Source of the DNA: Ricinus communis
Lineage: Eukaryota; Streptophyta; Magnoliopsida; Malpighiales; Euphorbiaceae
Direction of reading: 5' to 3'
Length of the DNA: 64,000 nucleotides
NCBI RefSeq assembly: GCF_019578655.1
Contig: NC_063265.1
Location: 3,072,501 to 3,136,500 of the forward strand
Below, piece by piece: positions 1-12,589 of this stretch. Made by a program: the position numbers and the translations under genes. The notes under the pieces are model-generated. The model saw only the letters and a list, made by a program, of their open reading frames with translations, did not search any database and had not been told where the DNA came from. The number at the start of each line of letters is the position of its first letter. Positions within the stretch are counted from its first letter, which is position 1.

Positions 1-415
1 AAATAATTATTTTTTTAGTTCTTTTGTTCAGAATTGTTAACTAGTGTATTTTGGCAGGATTAAGAAGTATATGCCATAATCATCATTCTTGCTGAAGAAT
101 CTGAAAGCCCAGTCAGCTAAGGCTGTGGCTTATGTCCCCACCAACATGTGCTATCGCTTTTAATTAATTAAATTCAAAATCGGAGGATTATTCTCCATCC
201 AGCGGATGCTACTGAGGACAAGTAAACATGAACCTAGCTTTCAGTCGAGAAAAAAAAAAAAGAAAAGAAAAGAAAACATGAACCTAGCCTGAGTCTTAAG
301 ATATCTAATTAACCTTCCATAGCTTTTCATGTAACTTCCCTTATCTAGTCTCCCCTTCATATACAGCTTACATTGAAAAAAGAAAGAAAGTAGAGATAAG
401 AAATAGCATCATCTG

Positions 416-480
<65 letters not shown>

Positions 481-1562
481 CACACACACAGAGTAAAAAG
501 AGAAATGATACATTCCGCTCCTCACGCTCAGATGCAGAGATACTACTTTTAGTTGGACAATACAAATGCAGTCAGACAAACACAAACTCTAACAATGATA
601 TACTTCGATTTCTCTATCACAAACCCACAAAGTAATCATATTTTCACAATTCCCTGTTCCTAGACATTATCTCAATGAAATAGCTTACTAAGGATGGGCA
701 AATGCCATATACCATCAAATAGCAATGTTGTCTAGATCCTAGGATGAGGAGCTGTACCATCAGCCATAGGAAGTCCGCATAGAAATCCACAGCTTTCACG
801 GACAAGACAATTAATTGTTGAGGAAGTAGGACAAACCTCAGCTGCATAGCACTATTAGAAGTTCAAACTCAGGAAAGATTCTATGATAAAGAAACTTTAT
901 GAAACAAAAACATCCCGTTGCATTTACCAAAATTCTACTGTTTATAGGAAGGGCTATTTCACCTGGACTAAGATTACTAAGCAAATGGCTAGGTAATTTA
1001 TATGACCTACAAATTTTGGTAATTGTTATCTAATCAGCCAATTGATTTATGTGGCTTACAAATGGAAACTGTAACCTAATTAGCCAAAATCTATTCAATA
1101 AATATCAAATTGCACTAAGTTTACTGATTGCTTGGAATAAACCATTTGCACGAATTGAACTCCCGCAAAATCATGTAATGTTTCTTTCTTTCTTTTTTAT
1201 TTTTAAATTGAGTTTAAAGAATTCAATTCTAGCAATTTATGAGTATTGCTTTATAACTAACATTCAATAATAATTTCCCAAAATTAAGAAATATTTTAAT
1301 GTTAATTAAAAATTCCAAGCCTAAATTCTCAAATATGACCAGCATATACACACAACATAGCTAAAAAGAGATACCACATCAACATAACTTAGCGCGCCTT
1401 TGGTTGCTAAAATACATACACCTTCTCACCTTATTCATAGGCACCAAACAAATAATACTAATCATGATGAACAAAATCCTCACTTAAATTAATTTTAAAA
1501 AAGGCAAAATCTTTGCAATAATCAGACCCCAACAGGCAAAGAAAAAAAAAATCATATTTTAC
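1..1562. other. Left-edge region; presumed intron or lost remainder of the GH17 gene
   Basis: No exon that continues the GH17 protein can be seen here. The reading frame expected after the first exon (the family's conserved VGNEPF stretch) is absent on the minus strand down to position 1. The region is AT-rich and holds a compound microsatellite. A plus-strand acceptor-like TTTTGGCAG at 50-58 is followed by a very short open stretch ending in TAA at 79-81; this could be the last few codons of another gene but is too short to call. Confidence 0.4.
419..490. repeat. Compound dinucleotide microsatellite (TC)n-(AC)n
   Basis: About 30 bases of TC repeats are followed directly by about 28 bases of CA repeats and a short mixed tail. 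It reads as a low-complexity Arg-Glu and Val-Cys peptide on the minus strand, which is an artefact of the repeat. Confidence 0.95.
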
Positions 1563-1903
1563 CTGATATCAACACCACCTTTAACCAAATAAGTGGAAAT
1601 ATTCTGACGAACCCACATATCAGAAACAGCAGTAGAAGAGCTAAGAGAAGCCAACATCTCATTAGGAATGCCGACCATAACTTGAATGCCACTGCCCACT
1701 AAAGCTTTCATCACATCTGGGTCTGTATCAAATAACTTCACTTTCTGTATATTGTTATCTTTTAACAGATCCACAACTGTTGATGGCTTCAGCTTTCGAA
1801 ACGACACCGTTCCCCAGTTTACTCCTATTCCTGATTCTGCTCCTATAGTATAGTCCAAAAGCACTATTATCAAATAAAAGAAAGTTGCTCTGAAACCTGA
1901 CAT
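1563..1903 (-). CDS. Glucan endo-1,3-beta-glucosidase (GH17), first exon only
   Basis: The exon encodes 113 residues plus two bases of the next codon. A hydrophobic signal peptide covers about residues 1-21, followed at once by the mature start ESGIGVNWGTVS, typical of plant GH17 beta-1,3-glucanases that act in the cell wall or apoplast. Further family stretches are KLKPSTVVDLLKDNNI, KVKLFDTDPDVMKAL and VMVGIPNEML. The exon ends in GGVDI plus AG, with a GTAAAA donor at 1562-1557, a common first-intron position in this family. The catalytic glutamates would lie in later exons, which are not in the window. Either the first intron exceeds 1.5 kb and runs off the edge, or the gene is truncated. 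The ATG is the only start that gives a full signal peptide. Confidence 0.85.
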
Positions 1904-2059
1904 TCTTGTCTGTCTTTGAACAGAGCGCTGAAAATATTTTTCTTTTTTCTTTTAGCCACCAGTTATATTCATCTCCATAAGTATGGGAAATGGGTCTGTG
2001 ATTTGCCGGTGGCTGTTGCGGTGGTGAGTTGGGAGGGTGACAAGTGAGTGAGTGCTTAA

Positions 2060-2065
2060 TTTATA
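2060..2065 (-). promoter_or_regulatory. Candidate TATA box of the GH17 gene
   Basis: The minus strand reads CTATAAATTA here, about 157 bases before the ATG at 1903. This would put transcription start near 2030 with a leader of about 125 bases. Inferred from spacing only. Confidence 0.45.
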
Positions 2066-2109
2066 GAGAATGGAAAGCGGTGTAAAGTGTTAACGGTAGA
2101 AAGAGTAAA

Positions 2110-3700
2110 GTTTAAGACTCTGCTGGAGAAATATTTAATAAGCTGTCAAATGTCTTAAATGCCCTTCACTAATGCAAAGAAACAAAGTGCCCTTCATCCT
2201 CTCTTCCCAATTTCAATGGCCAGACCAACTCTTCAACTATGAAGGAGTTTGTGACCAAATTGATAAATATTTCCCCTGCAAAATGGATATTCAATTCAGC
2301 TAATAGCTCAAATGGCATGCAAATAATCCTCTTAATTGCCATAAAATAGCTTGAGGTAAATTTACACTTTCTAATAGTTTTTTTAATTATTTTAATATTT
2401 TAAAATAAATATTCATATTTTTAATTTAATCTTAAAAATAATTGTTCACAATAATTTTTTTAATTTTTAAATGAAGAAAATGGCAATGTAAGTTAATTAA
2501 AAATAACAATTTAATAAAAAATTTAGATGGAAGATGTATAAAAAGAGATACATATATAAAAAATTTAATCGCTATATTGTTAAATTTAGAATAAATATTT
2601 TTTTAATTAATAATTATTATTTTTTATTAAACACATTTAATTTGTAATGTAATTTTTTTTACTGTAGAATATTGAAAGTATCATCGAAAATTATTTTTAA
2701 AAATAAATTAAAAGTATCAATATTTATTTCAAAATTCTAAAATAATTACATAAATTATTAAGAATATATAAAAATTTAGAATTTAATTAATAATCAAACT
2801 TTACTTTATGCTTTCAAATGTTTCCTTTCACAACATTTCTGATGCGTGTCAGAGTTTTATTTAAAAAATAATTTGATATAATAAAATCAGTAAATATTTT
2901 ACTCCTTTCAATATCAAATAAAAAATTAATTTGATTCTTAAAATATAAATAATTAATTTGGTTAATGTCATACCGGACAAGTTTTCACTCACTTTATATA
3001 TAAATATTTTTATTTCTATATTTCTCTATTTGTAAATAATTTTAAAAAGAAAAAAGATGATATGTATATAGCTAAAAGTATAATAAAAGAAAGATAAAAA
3101 ATTTATTTTCTTAAATTAATTTTACTTTTATATTAACTATCTTTTAAAGTCGCTCTTTATTAAATAAATAATATTTCTTAAAAGAAAAAGCACTACTAGG
3201 AATGTTTTAAACTAACTTTTTTAAATTTTATTTTTTATTCTAAAGTTTTTATTAAAATAATTTTAAAATAAGTAAATGATTAATCTTAAAAAAAATATTT
3301 ATAAAAGTGAAAACATAATCAACAAGATAAAAAAATATTTACAAATCTATTTTGCTAACACCAAACTGCTTAAAAGTAAGGCGTAGTAGAAATTCCATCA
3401 GAAGTGACATATTTTGCTAATGCTTAGGAAAAGAAAGTTCAACTCAAATTATTGAGAGTGATGAACAGCTACATGATTAGTGCGTAAACCTTTCATTAAT
3501 CAGGTGTGTGTATCTGAAGTTAAATCACTAATTATGTTTCAGAATGACCTTTCACCTAAAATTTAACAACTTGTTTTATAGTGGCACTGAAAAAGGAATT
3601 TGATTTTTTTATTTTATTTTACTTTGGAGATGGCTGGGGGGCCTCGTAGTCAAAATGACATCTTATCTGGAAAGATCTCAAGTGATTAGCTAATTTGATT
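2110..3700. other. AT-rich intergenic DNA, no gene seen
   Basis: Long A/T runs with scattered AATAAA and TTAATT words. No ORF, RNA gene or clear terminal repeat could be supported. It probably holds decayed transposons. Confidence 0.6.
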
Positions 3701-3734
3701 TATTTTAATGGACCGACTTTCACATGGGAATTTG

Positions 3735-4093
3735 TCACTTATCACACCGCGGCCAAACGACCGAGCCACATGCATATGCTTCACCGTGAGCTCCACCTTT
3801 TTTACCGCCGGAGGTCCTAACAAGATTTCGGTTCGTGTCCGCCGTGTCTTGCTTGTATGAGTTGAATTTGGACTGTCCCTCTCCTCCTCTAACTTTTAAC
3901 ATTTCCGTACATGATTTTGTTATTGGAGAGAAAGAGGAGGAATGTAGAGAGTAAGCCAAAGTTTGCTGACGGTATTAGTGTCAGATTCGGGGAGCCGGGC
4001 CGAATGACTCTATCATGTCTAAACGGCAACCGCTGGCCGAACATTCTATGGAGTCGGTCTCGACCATATTTCAGAGCTAGAAACAGGGGATAA
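3735..4093. other. GC-rich island with two unrecognised short ORFs
   Basis: This stretch stands out from its AT-rich surroundings by CG-containing words (ACCGCGGCC, GTCCGCCGTG, GAGCCGGGCC). A minus-strand ORF at 3735-3959 gives 74 residues with a Lys/Gly-rich middle (TSGGKKGGAHGEAY), and a plus-strand ORF at 3911-4093 gives 60 residues. Neither is a family I recognise, and neither has a clear promoter or splice context. It could be a small unknown gene, a CpG-rich promoter fragment or part of an old transposon. Confidence 0.3.
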
Positions 4094-4099
4094 AGGTAG

Positions 4100-5690
4100 A
4101 AGAATGAAGTAGAGTTTTGTGCTCTTTTTTAATTTTAAATATGTGTTCTTCTAAATAAATAACAGTATCTGTTTTAAATCTTAACAATTTTAGTATATAT
4201 ATAAAAAAGTTTTAATTGTAACAATTTTACTATACAAACAATTTTTAATTGTAACAATTTTGTTTGATTTTCCTAAGCTATCTCAGATATAATCAGAACA
4301 AAAACATTAATATTTCCCTTTTTTGGCATCCGTTGTTTTTGATAAATTTAGATAACATAAATATTTCGATACTATATTAAAATCAATCCATCTAAATAGT
4401 TAAACTGTCACATAGAATTTCAAAAATAATTTCGGATTTTCAAAAGCATATACTAATTTTATTTTCATTCCATTGTGGAAGAAAGTACAATTGAAATTAA
4501 CGTTGGTTTCAATTTTTGTTTATTTTGATATCTAGACTTTCTTCTCCAGTAAATCATATTTGGTTCTGATAGATTGAATTTGATCGAATTTACTCACTTG
4601 AATACTAGAATAATGCATTTTAACTTCACATTGATGTAAAAAAATTACAAGCACTCTTTTTAACTGCATCTATACTCTTCAATGATTGGTTCATATAATC
4701 AAGTGTTTGCTCATAATAAAGGTCGGTGACCATCTGTGCGAAAGCAATTTGGCCAATTGGCCATTACAGAGCTGCCCTTCCTTTTTCTTTATAAAAGGGT
4801 GTCAAAGATCCAAGTTACAGGCAAATGCTATATCAGCCAATGACCTTTTTGGATTTTGGTCAGTCCTTAATCAAAGAACCCTTTCTTTCCTTTTGAGCAT
4901 CTCTTTTAATTTTCTGGCTACTTTCATGTTATATTGTTATCTCTTGAGCATCTTCAAATAGAATAATAGAAGCTTTTCTCTATTCCTTTTTCTCTTATCT
5001 TGGCGCATCCTTTTCCAAACCCAACAATAAATTCTTCTAGTTGAAAGTCGTTGTGGATTCTGGGGCCATGCATGTTTTGTCAATTGGCTTATAATATATG
5101 CATATGATAAATCTTTGCCAAGCCGCAAGTTCATACATACTCATATGGTCATTGTGATAGAGACAAAGAAATGATCACCATTACTTCAGTAATAACCTAA
5201 ATAAATTACCTTAGACACCTATCAGTTTTGTTTCTTCAGCACTCAGTAGGATGGAACCCAAAAGAGCATTGCACATAACCAAACAATTCAGGGCTACACA
5301 ATTCACAAATGACAAGAAAACACTATGATAAAGATAGTGGCTTTAGTGCTGCCTTGTTAACAAGGGGGGTTTGCCTTACTCCATCCTGGGTTCCGAATTT
5401 CGCAGTTACACTGGAGCTCGAGTCCTCCTCTCTTTCTCTCTCTCTCTCTAATACCACTAGTGAGAATTCCCTTCCATTTCAGGACTCGATTATTCTCCCT
5501 CGGGGTGCCTAATATTGCCCGTGTGATGTTGATTATAAATGCGACCAACCAAAACTATTTGTTAACCTGTCATGTATGAAAGTGAAACTATACTCGGTAA
5601 TCTCTTGCAGATTAAACCCACATGATGAACTTTCAAAACACTACAAACATCGATGAAAACGGATTATCATGACTAGTTGTATTCGGTGAA
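4100..5690. other. Intergenic DNA 3' of the phosphofructokinase gene
   Basis: No gene recognised. Short ORFs on both strands overlap and look random. The part next to 5690 is the 3' flank of the PFK gene and includes a (TC)n run near 5431-5449. Confidence 0.5.
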
Positions 5691-5693
5691 TGT

Positions 5694-8010
5694 TCACCTC
5701 CTAACAAAACCAGGCTGATTAGTGACAGATCTCACCCATGCCCATTTGTGATCCTTTAGGTTAACTTCATTTTTAGCTTCTGCAACTTCTTCTAGTGGGA
5801 TATAACCAAAGTTGCCATTGATGGGACCGCAAACAAATCCAGTGTAACCTGCCATAACTCCATGAATAGCTGAATGTGCCAAAAGAGTACAATATAGGTT
5901 ATCTGTAGCATTTGCAGGGACGGCTCGTATCATGTATGTGGGATCTATATGCTTCACTGTAAATAACTCGGTTGGATGGTCTCTTGACCACCAATTCTTC
6001 AGCTCCGACTTCAACCATGCGCCAACATCTAAGAAAACTGGGTTGCCTGACTCGTCTCTCTCTTCTTTCTGAGCTTCGGTTCTCGGTATCTTGTCCTGTC
6101 CTGCCCCCTCAGCAACAACAAGAACCGCATGGCCATTTTCTTGTAATCGCTTCTCAAGAAATTCAAATAGCCCTCCCTTTCCTTCCAAGTAAAAATCAAT
6201 TTCAGGTATTAGGCAGCAGTCCACATCACGGCTACTCAATGTCGCATGGAGAGCTATGTGCCCTGTGCTTCGACCCATTAGCTTCACCAGGCCAATACCA
6301 TTAACAGCACTCTCTGCCTCCACATGAGCTGCATTGATTGCTTGCTGGGCCATCTCCACAGCTGTCTGGAATCCAAATGATTTGTCAATGACGCCTATAT
6401 CATTATCAACTGTTTTGGGAATTCCAGCAACTCCAATATTTAATTTCCTCTGACGAATTTCATTAAATATCTTCACAGCACCACGCATTGTTCCATCTCC
6501 ACCAATGATATAGACCTGTTCATATGTTATTAAGGACAGACACAGGGAAAGAACTCAACTAAATCATCCCATGGTCATGAGGGGCTAAACACCAAGCCTA
6601 TTGATCATCAAGGGCACATTTATTTTTTCTATATCAATATTCATGTGTCATGGAATTGGATATGTTAGTAATGATAAATCATACAAGAAGTTAACCATAA
6701 TTCAATAAATGCAGATAACACAAACAATTACACAAAGAAAGACCAATTAAACAAGTTATCTATCGTGATGTATATACAATATGCATCAAATAATTAAATT
6801 TCAAAAGCAAAAGCTAAGTAACAATTATTAATCTACCTTTCTCTTATCATTATAAAAGAAGTATCCCAGTTCTCTTTTCCAAAATAAATAAACAAAATGT
6901 TCTTTTTCTAGTAATCAACATAAAGGAAAATCACTAACCGCCCCTGACTGATTTATGATCATGTAGATGACCATAGAACATCACCTTTTGGGATTTTGAT
7001 GATAATGTGGCCCAAGATAATTAGGCATAAATGAGCTGAGCTGAATAGGAGATGACTCATGCAACAAACCACTAGTGGGATAAAAGTTAGACTCTTTCTA
7101 GTGGATTAAGCCAGATTTCAAAATATACATATACTTCTTTTTTCTTTTTATTCTTAAATGCACTTCTTTTTCGATGCTAAGGAACTGCACAGAATGCTTA
7201 TGAATGATGAGAATGTATTAGTTAGTGTAAGTGTTCATTTGTTACTTTCAGTGACAGAGATTGCACCAGTATCTTACATATTTTCTTCAGACAATGGTGA
7301 CATACAGAACTTTAATTTTATCAAAGGTTAATTAAATCAATTTCACAGAACACCAGACAAATGCGTATTTGGACAAATAACAGAGAAGTTAAAAGTTTGA
7401 TAAATTTACTAGAGAAAATTCTCATTACCTGATTAAAGCCACGACTTTGAATAGCATCAACAATCTTATGAAGATCGAATCCACCTCTAGAAGTCTCAAG
7501 AACGGTACCACCTTTCTTATGCCAGTTATGAACAAGCTTAGGATTAAGCTCAATTGGCTCTCTTGAATAAAATCCTCTATAGCCAGCCACCACCCCGAAT
7601 ATCTTACGCACTCCATACAACTCCCAAAGCCCAACAACCAGTTCTCTGATCACCGTATTCATCCCGGGACACAGTCCACCACATGTAACAATAGCAGCAC
7701 ACGTTGTTCCAGGATCAAAAAAGATTCGCTTACGCGGACCGGCCCGATGATAGGCGAAGCGAGGAGATAAGATAGTAGAGAAGTCGAGGATGGTCTGGCG
7801 GAGAATGACGTCTGTTTGGGTGATGTAGAAGCCTTCTATTGGACGGTAGAAAGGATTGTTGTCTAATGGATTAGTGCAGGATTTGAGGCCTTTAAGATAG
7901 TCTGTTAAGTGGGAAGGTTTTTGGAGATTAAATGGATGGGATGGGATGGGTTCTTCAGAGTTTCTAGAAGTAAGGGCGGGATCGGTATCTTCTGGTAAAG
8001 CAGAAGCCAT
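5694..8010 (-). CDS. PFK: ATP-dependent 6-phosphofructokinase, two exons, complete
   Basis: Phosphorylates fructose 6-phosphate to fructose 1,6-bisphosphate in glycolysis, using ATP. Exon 1 is 8010-7429 and exon 2 is 6515-5694, joined in phase 0 across a GT-AG intron (7428-6516); the product is 467 residues, normal for plant PFKs. Visible motifs: GGLCPGMN at residues 111-118, GYRGF at 143-147, GGDGT at 199-203, PKTVDND at 227-233 with the catalytic aspartates, MGRSTGHIA at 274-282 and PEID in the substrate pocket. Gly rather than Asp in GGDGT marks the ATP-using group rather than the PPi-using enzyme. There is no transit-peptide-like N-terminus ([17 protein letters not shown]), so a cytosolic isoform is likely. 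The gene is intact, unlike most of the window. Confidence 0.95.
6516..7428 (-). other. Single intron of the PFK gene (GT-AG)
   Basis: The donor is CAG|GTAATGAG and the acceptor is AACAG|GTCTATA on the minus strand. It is AT-rich, and reading through from exon 1 meets a stop after about 35 residues. No nested gene was seen. Confidence 0.9.
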
Positions 8011-8092
8011 TATTTGATATATGGTGGTTCACTAGGCGGAGAAAGAAGAATAAACGGAGTGCGGATATGAATTGAAGCAAAGCAGCATTTGC

Positions 8093-8106
8093 CATTATAA
8101 AAAAGA
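8093..8106 (-). promoter_or_regulatory. Candidate TATA box of the PFK gene
   Basis: The minus strand reads TTTTTTATAATGG about 85-95 bases before the ATG at 8010, leaving a leader of about 50-60 bases. Assigned by position and sequence only. Confidence 0.45.
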
Positions 8107-8138
8107 GAGATGGTGGATTAGTCTCAGAGTTGCTTGTG

Positions 8139-8207
8139 GACGTGGCGGGTTAACGGAGAGAGACGTGGATGTCAGTGGTGGCAGGAGGAACTTCAGGGCG
8201 CCACGTA
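8139..8207. promoter_or_regulatory. Cluster of three ACGTGG/CCACGT core elements upstream of PFK
   Basis: GACGTGG occurs at 8139-8145 and 8162-8168, and GCCACGTA at 8200-8207, all within 70 bases just upstream of the proposed TATA. ACGT cores flanked by GG/GC are bound by bZIP and bHLH factors (ABRE/G-box class). The stretch is locally GC-rich, as expected of a proximal promoter. Regulation by abscisic acid or light is inference. Confidence 0.35.
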
Positions 8208-8309
8208 GGGAGGGAAAAGAAGAAAGCCTGGTAGTGACGCAATTCTTCGGACAATGGGGTCGAGGATGCTTCCGGTTTTGCTGTATTTTCTTTGCGGGAT
8301 AATTACTAG

Positions 8310-10600
8310 TTGCCCCCTTTTTTCTTGTTACTCTTTTTAATAATATTATTTAGAGAAAAGTATAAATATAGATTCTATATTTTAATTTTGTAACACAGGA
8401 GATTTTATAAATTTTTTTATCATATTTTAATATTCTAACAATTATATTATTAATAAATTGTATTTAAATTTATTAATATTATTATTAATTTTAAAAATTA
8501 AATTTCAGATAAAATCTTATTACTGTAAAATCAGCCTTATCAAATAGATAATAAAATATAAAATTTTTTAATTTTATTTAACGATTCAAAATTTATCGAG
8601 ATTAAAATAATTAGATTTAAATGAAAATAAAATTAATAAGAAATAGAACAGTGATAGAATCGCAGTCAATTAACACTAGATGAATAAATTATAACTAATT
8701 AATTAATAGTATTAATGACTTTAAATATAAATTATTAACTTTTAATTCTCTGAATACTAAATTTCTTATGTCAAAATATTTTTCATTTTCTTTACCTAGC
8801 AAAGTATCCTTATGTTTTGAGAACTTGGTCACATTATTGTTAAATGTACATGAAATGACTATACTAATTATTTAACCCACATTCGTCATCTCCACGTGTC
8901 CTTTCTCATGTAACCTATGATTTTATTTTATTTTTTCCTTCTTTTCCACCATTATTATAGAATTTTTTAATTTGAAATCAAAATTTACCAAAATCTTATT
9001 TGATAGAAGATAAATTAACAACTCTAATTCCTGTCAAATCTTTTTTTTTTTTTTCTATTTTTTCCTTTCACTATTCCTTTTTACTTTTAATGTAAAATAG
9101 TGTATCAAATCTGAATCTCCACGCTTGAGGTTAGAGATCAGGCTTTCAAAAGCTGAACGATGCAGTAAAATAATTATGGATGGTGTAATAGTGGCGAGTA
9201 ATGTAAAAGCGGTAAAATACATAATTATTCTTTAAAATTTAGCTAAATCTAAAGAGCTTTTGAGTGATCTAAATTTCATTTCACTGTTAGCTTTCAAATA
9301 AAAATACTTTTACAATAATCAAATGTGGTTTTAAAATTTTAAAATTAAAATTACTAACAGTATTAATGTATTTGCTGAAACTTACTAATGATTTAAAATA
9401 TATTATTATTTGTTAAGAATAAATACAAATTTAATATTACAAAATTATAAAATTATAGATATATTTTTTTATAATTTTCCTAACAAAGTATAAGATGGTA
9501 GTAATATGATAGTGAAGTGGTTTGTTCTTTATTTTTTACCTACACTGAGAATATATATATTACAATAAATAAGAGAGTGATATGTATATATAAATATTTT
9601 ATATTTTATTATTAAATAATTGACGCATATTTTTATTAAAGATATTAATTATGTATTAGTTTTGTTCATAGCAGAGATATATTTAAATTAAATAAGAATT
9701 TTTTAGATTTTAAATCTAAAAGGTGTAATTTGTGTTTCACGAAGACAATCGAAATGCCCAACTTGAATTTCATTGGGAAGCTAACTTTGCTAATTTTACA
9801 AAAGTGGTGCTTTGAGTTTTTCTTAGGTTGGATGCAGTGTGTTCCTAATGTGAAAAATAAAATAAAAAGAAACTTAAAAATGGAGTTATTTATTTGTACC
9901 AATACATATGGAATTTCAGCCATTAATTTCATGACTAGTTACTTGTTGAATTGCTTATATTTCAGTTTTTCCTACACTTATCAACATGTGAATTATTATA
10001 TACTTTTTTTTTATTTTCAAAATAAAAAGCTAAAATTTCTTACATATTAATAATATAAAAAAGCAATGATATAAAAATTTATTTAGATGTTACTCTATTA
10101 AAAAAAAAAACACTTCCAAGAAAAGTTCAATTTTTATAAATTAAAAGCTAAAAACACCAAGTATAAAAGTTAAGATGTGGAAATAAAAAGTTAAGACATC
10201 TAGACTATTTTAAAACTACAATAATCAACATAAAAAAAAAAATTAAAACTATCTAGAATGGCTGAAAAGCTGAAATAGAAAAAAATTTAATATTGCTAAA
10301 GAAAAATTAGCACACTATAATTACTAATTTAATATTCAAAATAAGTATTATAGCTAAATACTTTTTAATCTATTTGTATATGATATTTCTATATATTTAT
10401 TTTTATTCTTATATTATGCCAGTTAAAATACTAGTTTAATAGAAATTAATAACATCTTGATTATTTTGTTACTCATTTATAATAAAATTAAATAAAATTA
10501 CAATCATTTATAAGAAAGTAGTTTTTATTTGGATGGCAAATTTATTAATTTTGAAATTAAGCTCAACAAAATTTGAATATACTTGAATTGGAGTTTGGAT
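8310..10600. other. AT-rich intergenic DNA, no gene seen
   Basis: Overlapping short ORFs on both strands near 9666-10050 are low-complexity and Phe/Leu/Asn-rich, and not supported. A segment at about 9590-9640 resembles the outer end of the TIR element at 21.9 kb (TTATTATTAAATAATTGACGCATA), perhaps a decayed relative. Confidence 0.5.
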
Positions 10601-12450
10601 GTACTTCTATATACGGGTAAACTAATAAATAAAATGATATAATAAATATTTTGTTAAGCTTGATGTATTAAGTTAGTATTAATAAGTGCACAACTAAAAT
10701 ATAGTAAAACGGTAAACACTCCTAGATCGATCTCTCAATGAACTTGTAATAAGATTTTATTATAGAAATCAACTATGAAAGAAACAATATTAAAATAGTA
10801 AATCTAAATACTCTAATAAAAGGTTTTATAAAAATAGTGTTCATAAAGTAAAGTAACCAAACAATAAATAAATATACAATGCAAATTCTTATATTTTAAA
10901 AAAATTATATGATAGAAAATAGTATTTAGTCTCGCTAATTATTTAATATTAATAATAAGCACAAATATAACAAATGAGAGGTGATTTTTTTTTTCTTTAT
11001 CAAGCTAATGATATAACTAAAGTTTCTTATATCAACATAAGATGAAGCAAAAGTTATGTTTCTAACGCAACAAACTAAAACTTTTCACAACAATTATATT
11101 ATTGAATCGATAAGATGGTCAAACAATAATAATAATTGAAACTAATAAGATATGTTAAATAAAAAATCAATCATTAAATATAAAAGCAACAAGGTTCATA
11201 CAAAAATAGAAAAAGCTTAACTAAATACTAAAAAGAACTATCCTAACATCTCTAATCTCCTGAATCAGGATGATTAAACAGTTAAGCATAACAAATTAAC
11301 AAAAAAATAAAACTCCCTCAAGATCTAGAATATCTTCAAGGAATGGAGATGATTGATCCTCACTCTTCAATCCTAAAAGCTTATTTAATCTTAAAAGAAT
11401 TACTAAAATAAAACTAAAGTATTTATGATGAAAAACCGAAGAGAAAAAACTACAAAGATAAAAATAGTGGAAAGATGTAGATGGACAAGGTATTACTGAG
11501 AACTAAAACTAAACCTAGATCTGTAGAGATATATAGAGAGAGTCCTCCACCAAGATAAGTCTCCTTAAAAACTATCCTTATCGCTATTCTTAATGATTAT
11601 CCATAAATAAATAACTGATATAATTCCTTAAATAATAAAAAGACTAAATTGCCTTAAGGTGAATAGTGATTTTCGGCTAGCCCATATAATAACAAATCCA
11701 CACATCTCAGTATTGGATCTTGATAGCAAAATGCATTATTAAGTACTTTCCTATATATTTTGTCCATAAATTTCTCTCTTGGCTAGTATTATATAAAAAT
11801 GGACAATCAAGTTTAAGTGAGGGATAAATACTCTTTTTCACCATATTATAAATAGAAAATATATCATTAAAAATTAAAATTATTCTAAATAACTATATAT
11901 AATTTGGACTTATCAAATACTCCACACTTAAATATTTACTTGTCCTCAAGTAAACAACAACTTAAAACATTTGCAAAAATCATGAAGAACAATCATACTC
12001 AGCTTCGAGCTATTACTCAAAAGAATCTTACTAATGCACTAAACATGCCAACTCAAGAATAACTTGAATCATAAAAAAATTTCTTAAAAAGTATAAACTC
12101 AATAAATGTTAATAAAAGATTCAAGCATCTAATCCTCTACACATGTTTCATAATAAATAGCTTAACTCATCTTCCAAGTGTTGACATGAGTTGATAAAGA
12201 GCCATTATAGGAATCAAAATATTCTAGTTACCAAGTTAATTTTATTTGACTGTAAATTATATCCAACATTATAGCCTAGATTAGTATCATTAGATTATTT
12301 TCAAATTTAGCTCCTTGTAGATGTTATATATAGACCTTTATGTTGTATATTTATACACATCAATTATAATATTTCTTCATTCCTTACAACATACATCTTC
12401 TCATTATGGTTTGAGAATATATATTCTAAAGCCACAAATTTTTTGAATAC
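10600..12450. repeat. Non-coding repeat-like region, possibly a LARD or gypsy LTR/leader remnant
   Basis: No ORF of use. Phrases such as CTCCACACTTAAATATTTACTTGTCCTCAAG (11921-11951, quoted only in part: TTGTCCTCAAG) resemble non-coding parts of large plant LTR elements that I have seen repeatedly. Terminal repeats could not be found, so both identity and limits are uncertain. Confidence 0.3.
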
Positions 12451-12589
12451 AAGACAACAGAGACACCTTTTTTTAGGAAAAGAAACATGAAAGGGAGAGT
12501 TCATTCTTCGTAGAGTTTACAACAAAGATAGCACAACTACTTAACCAAAATTAGACCCATAATCAGACCTCGACAAGAACCTACTGTAC

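Noticed and set aside
60..176. Plus-strand frame after TTTTGGCAG acceptor-like site (IKKYMP, stop, then a further open stretch)
   Set aside because: Six codons to a stop; could be a last exon but cannot be supported without upstream sequence.
368..565. Minus-strand ORF with (RE)n and (VC)n
   Set aside because: It is a translation of the compound TC/CA microsatellite.
732..852. Short Cys-rich minus-strand frame (CYAAEVCPTSSTINC...) after an AG acceptor-like site
   Set aside because: About 40 codons, no family recognised, and it does not continue the GH17 protein; chance is likely.
5972..6304. Plus-strand ORF of 110 aa
   Set aside because: Antisense shadow of PFK exon 2.
8072..8302. Plus-strand ORF of 76 aa upstream of PFK
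   Set aside because: Lies in the GC-rich PFK promoter; no family and no codon bias seen.
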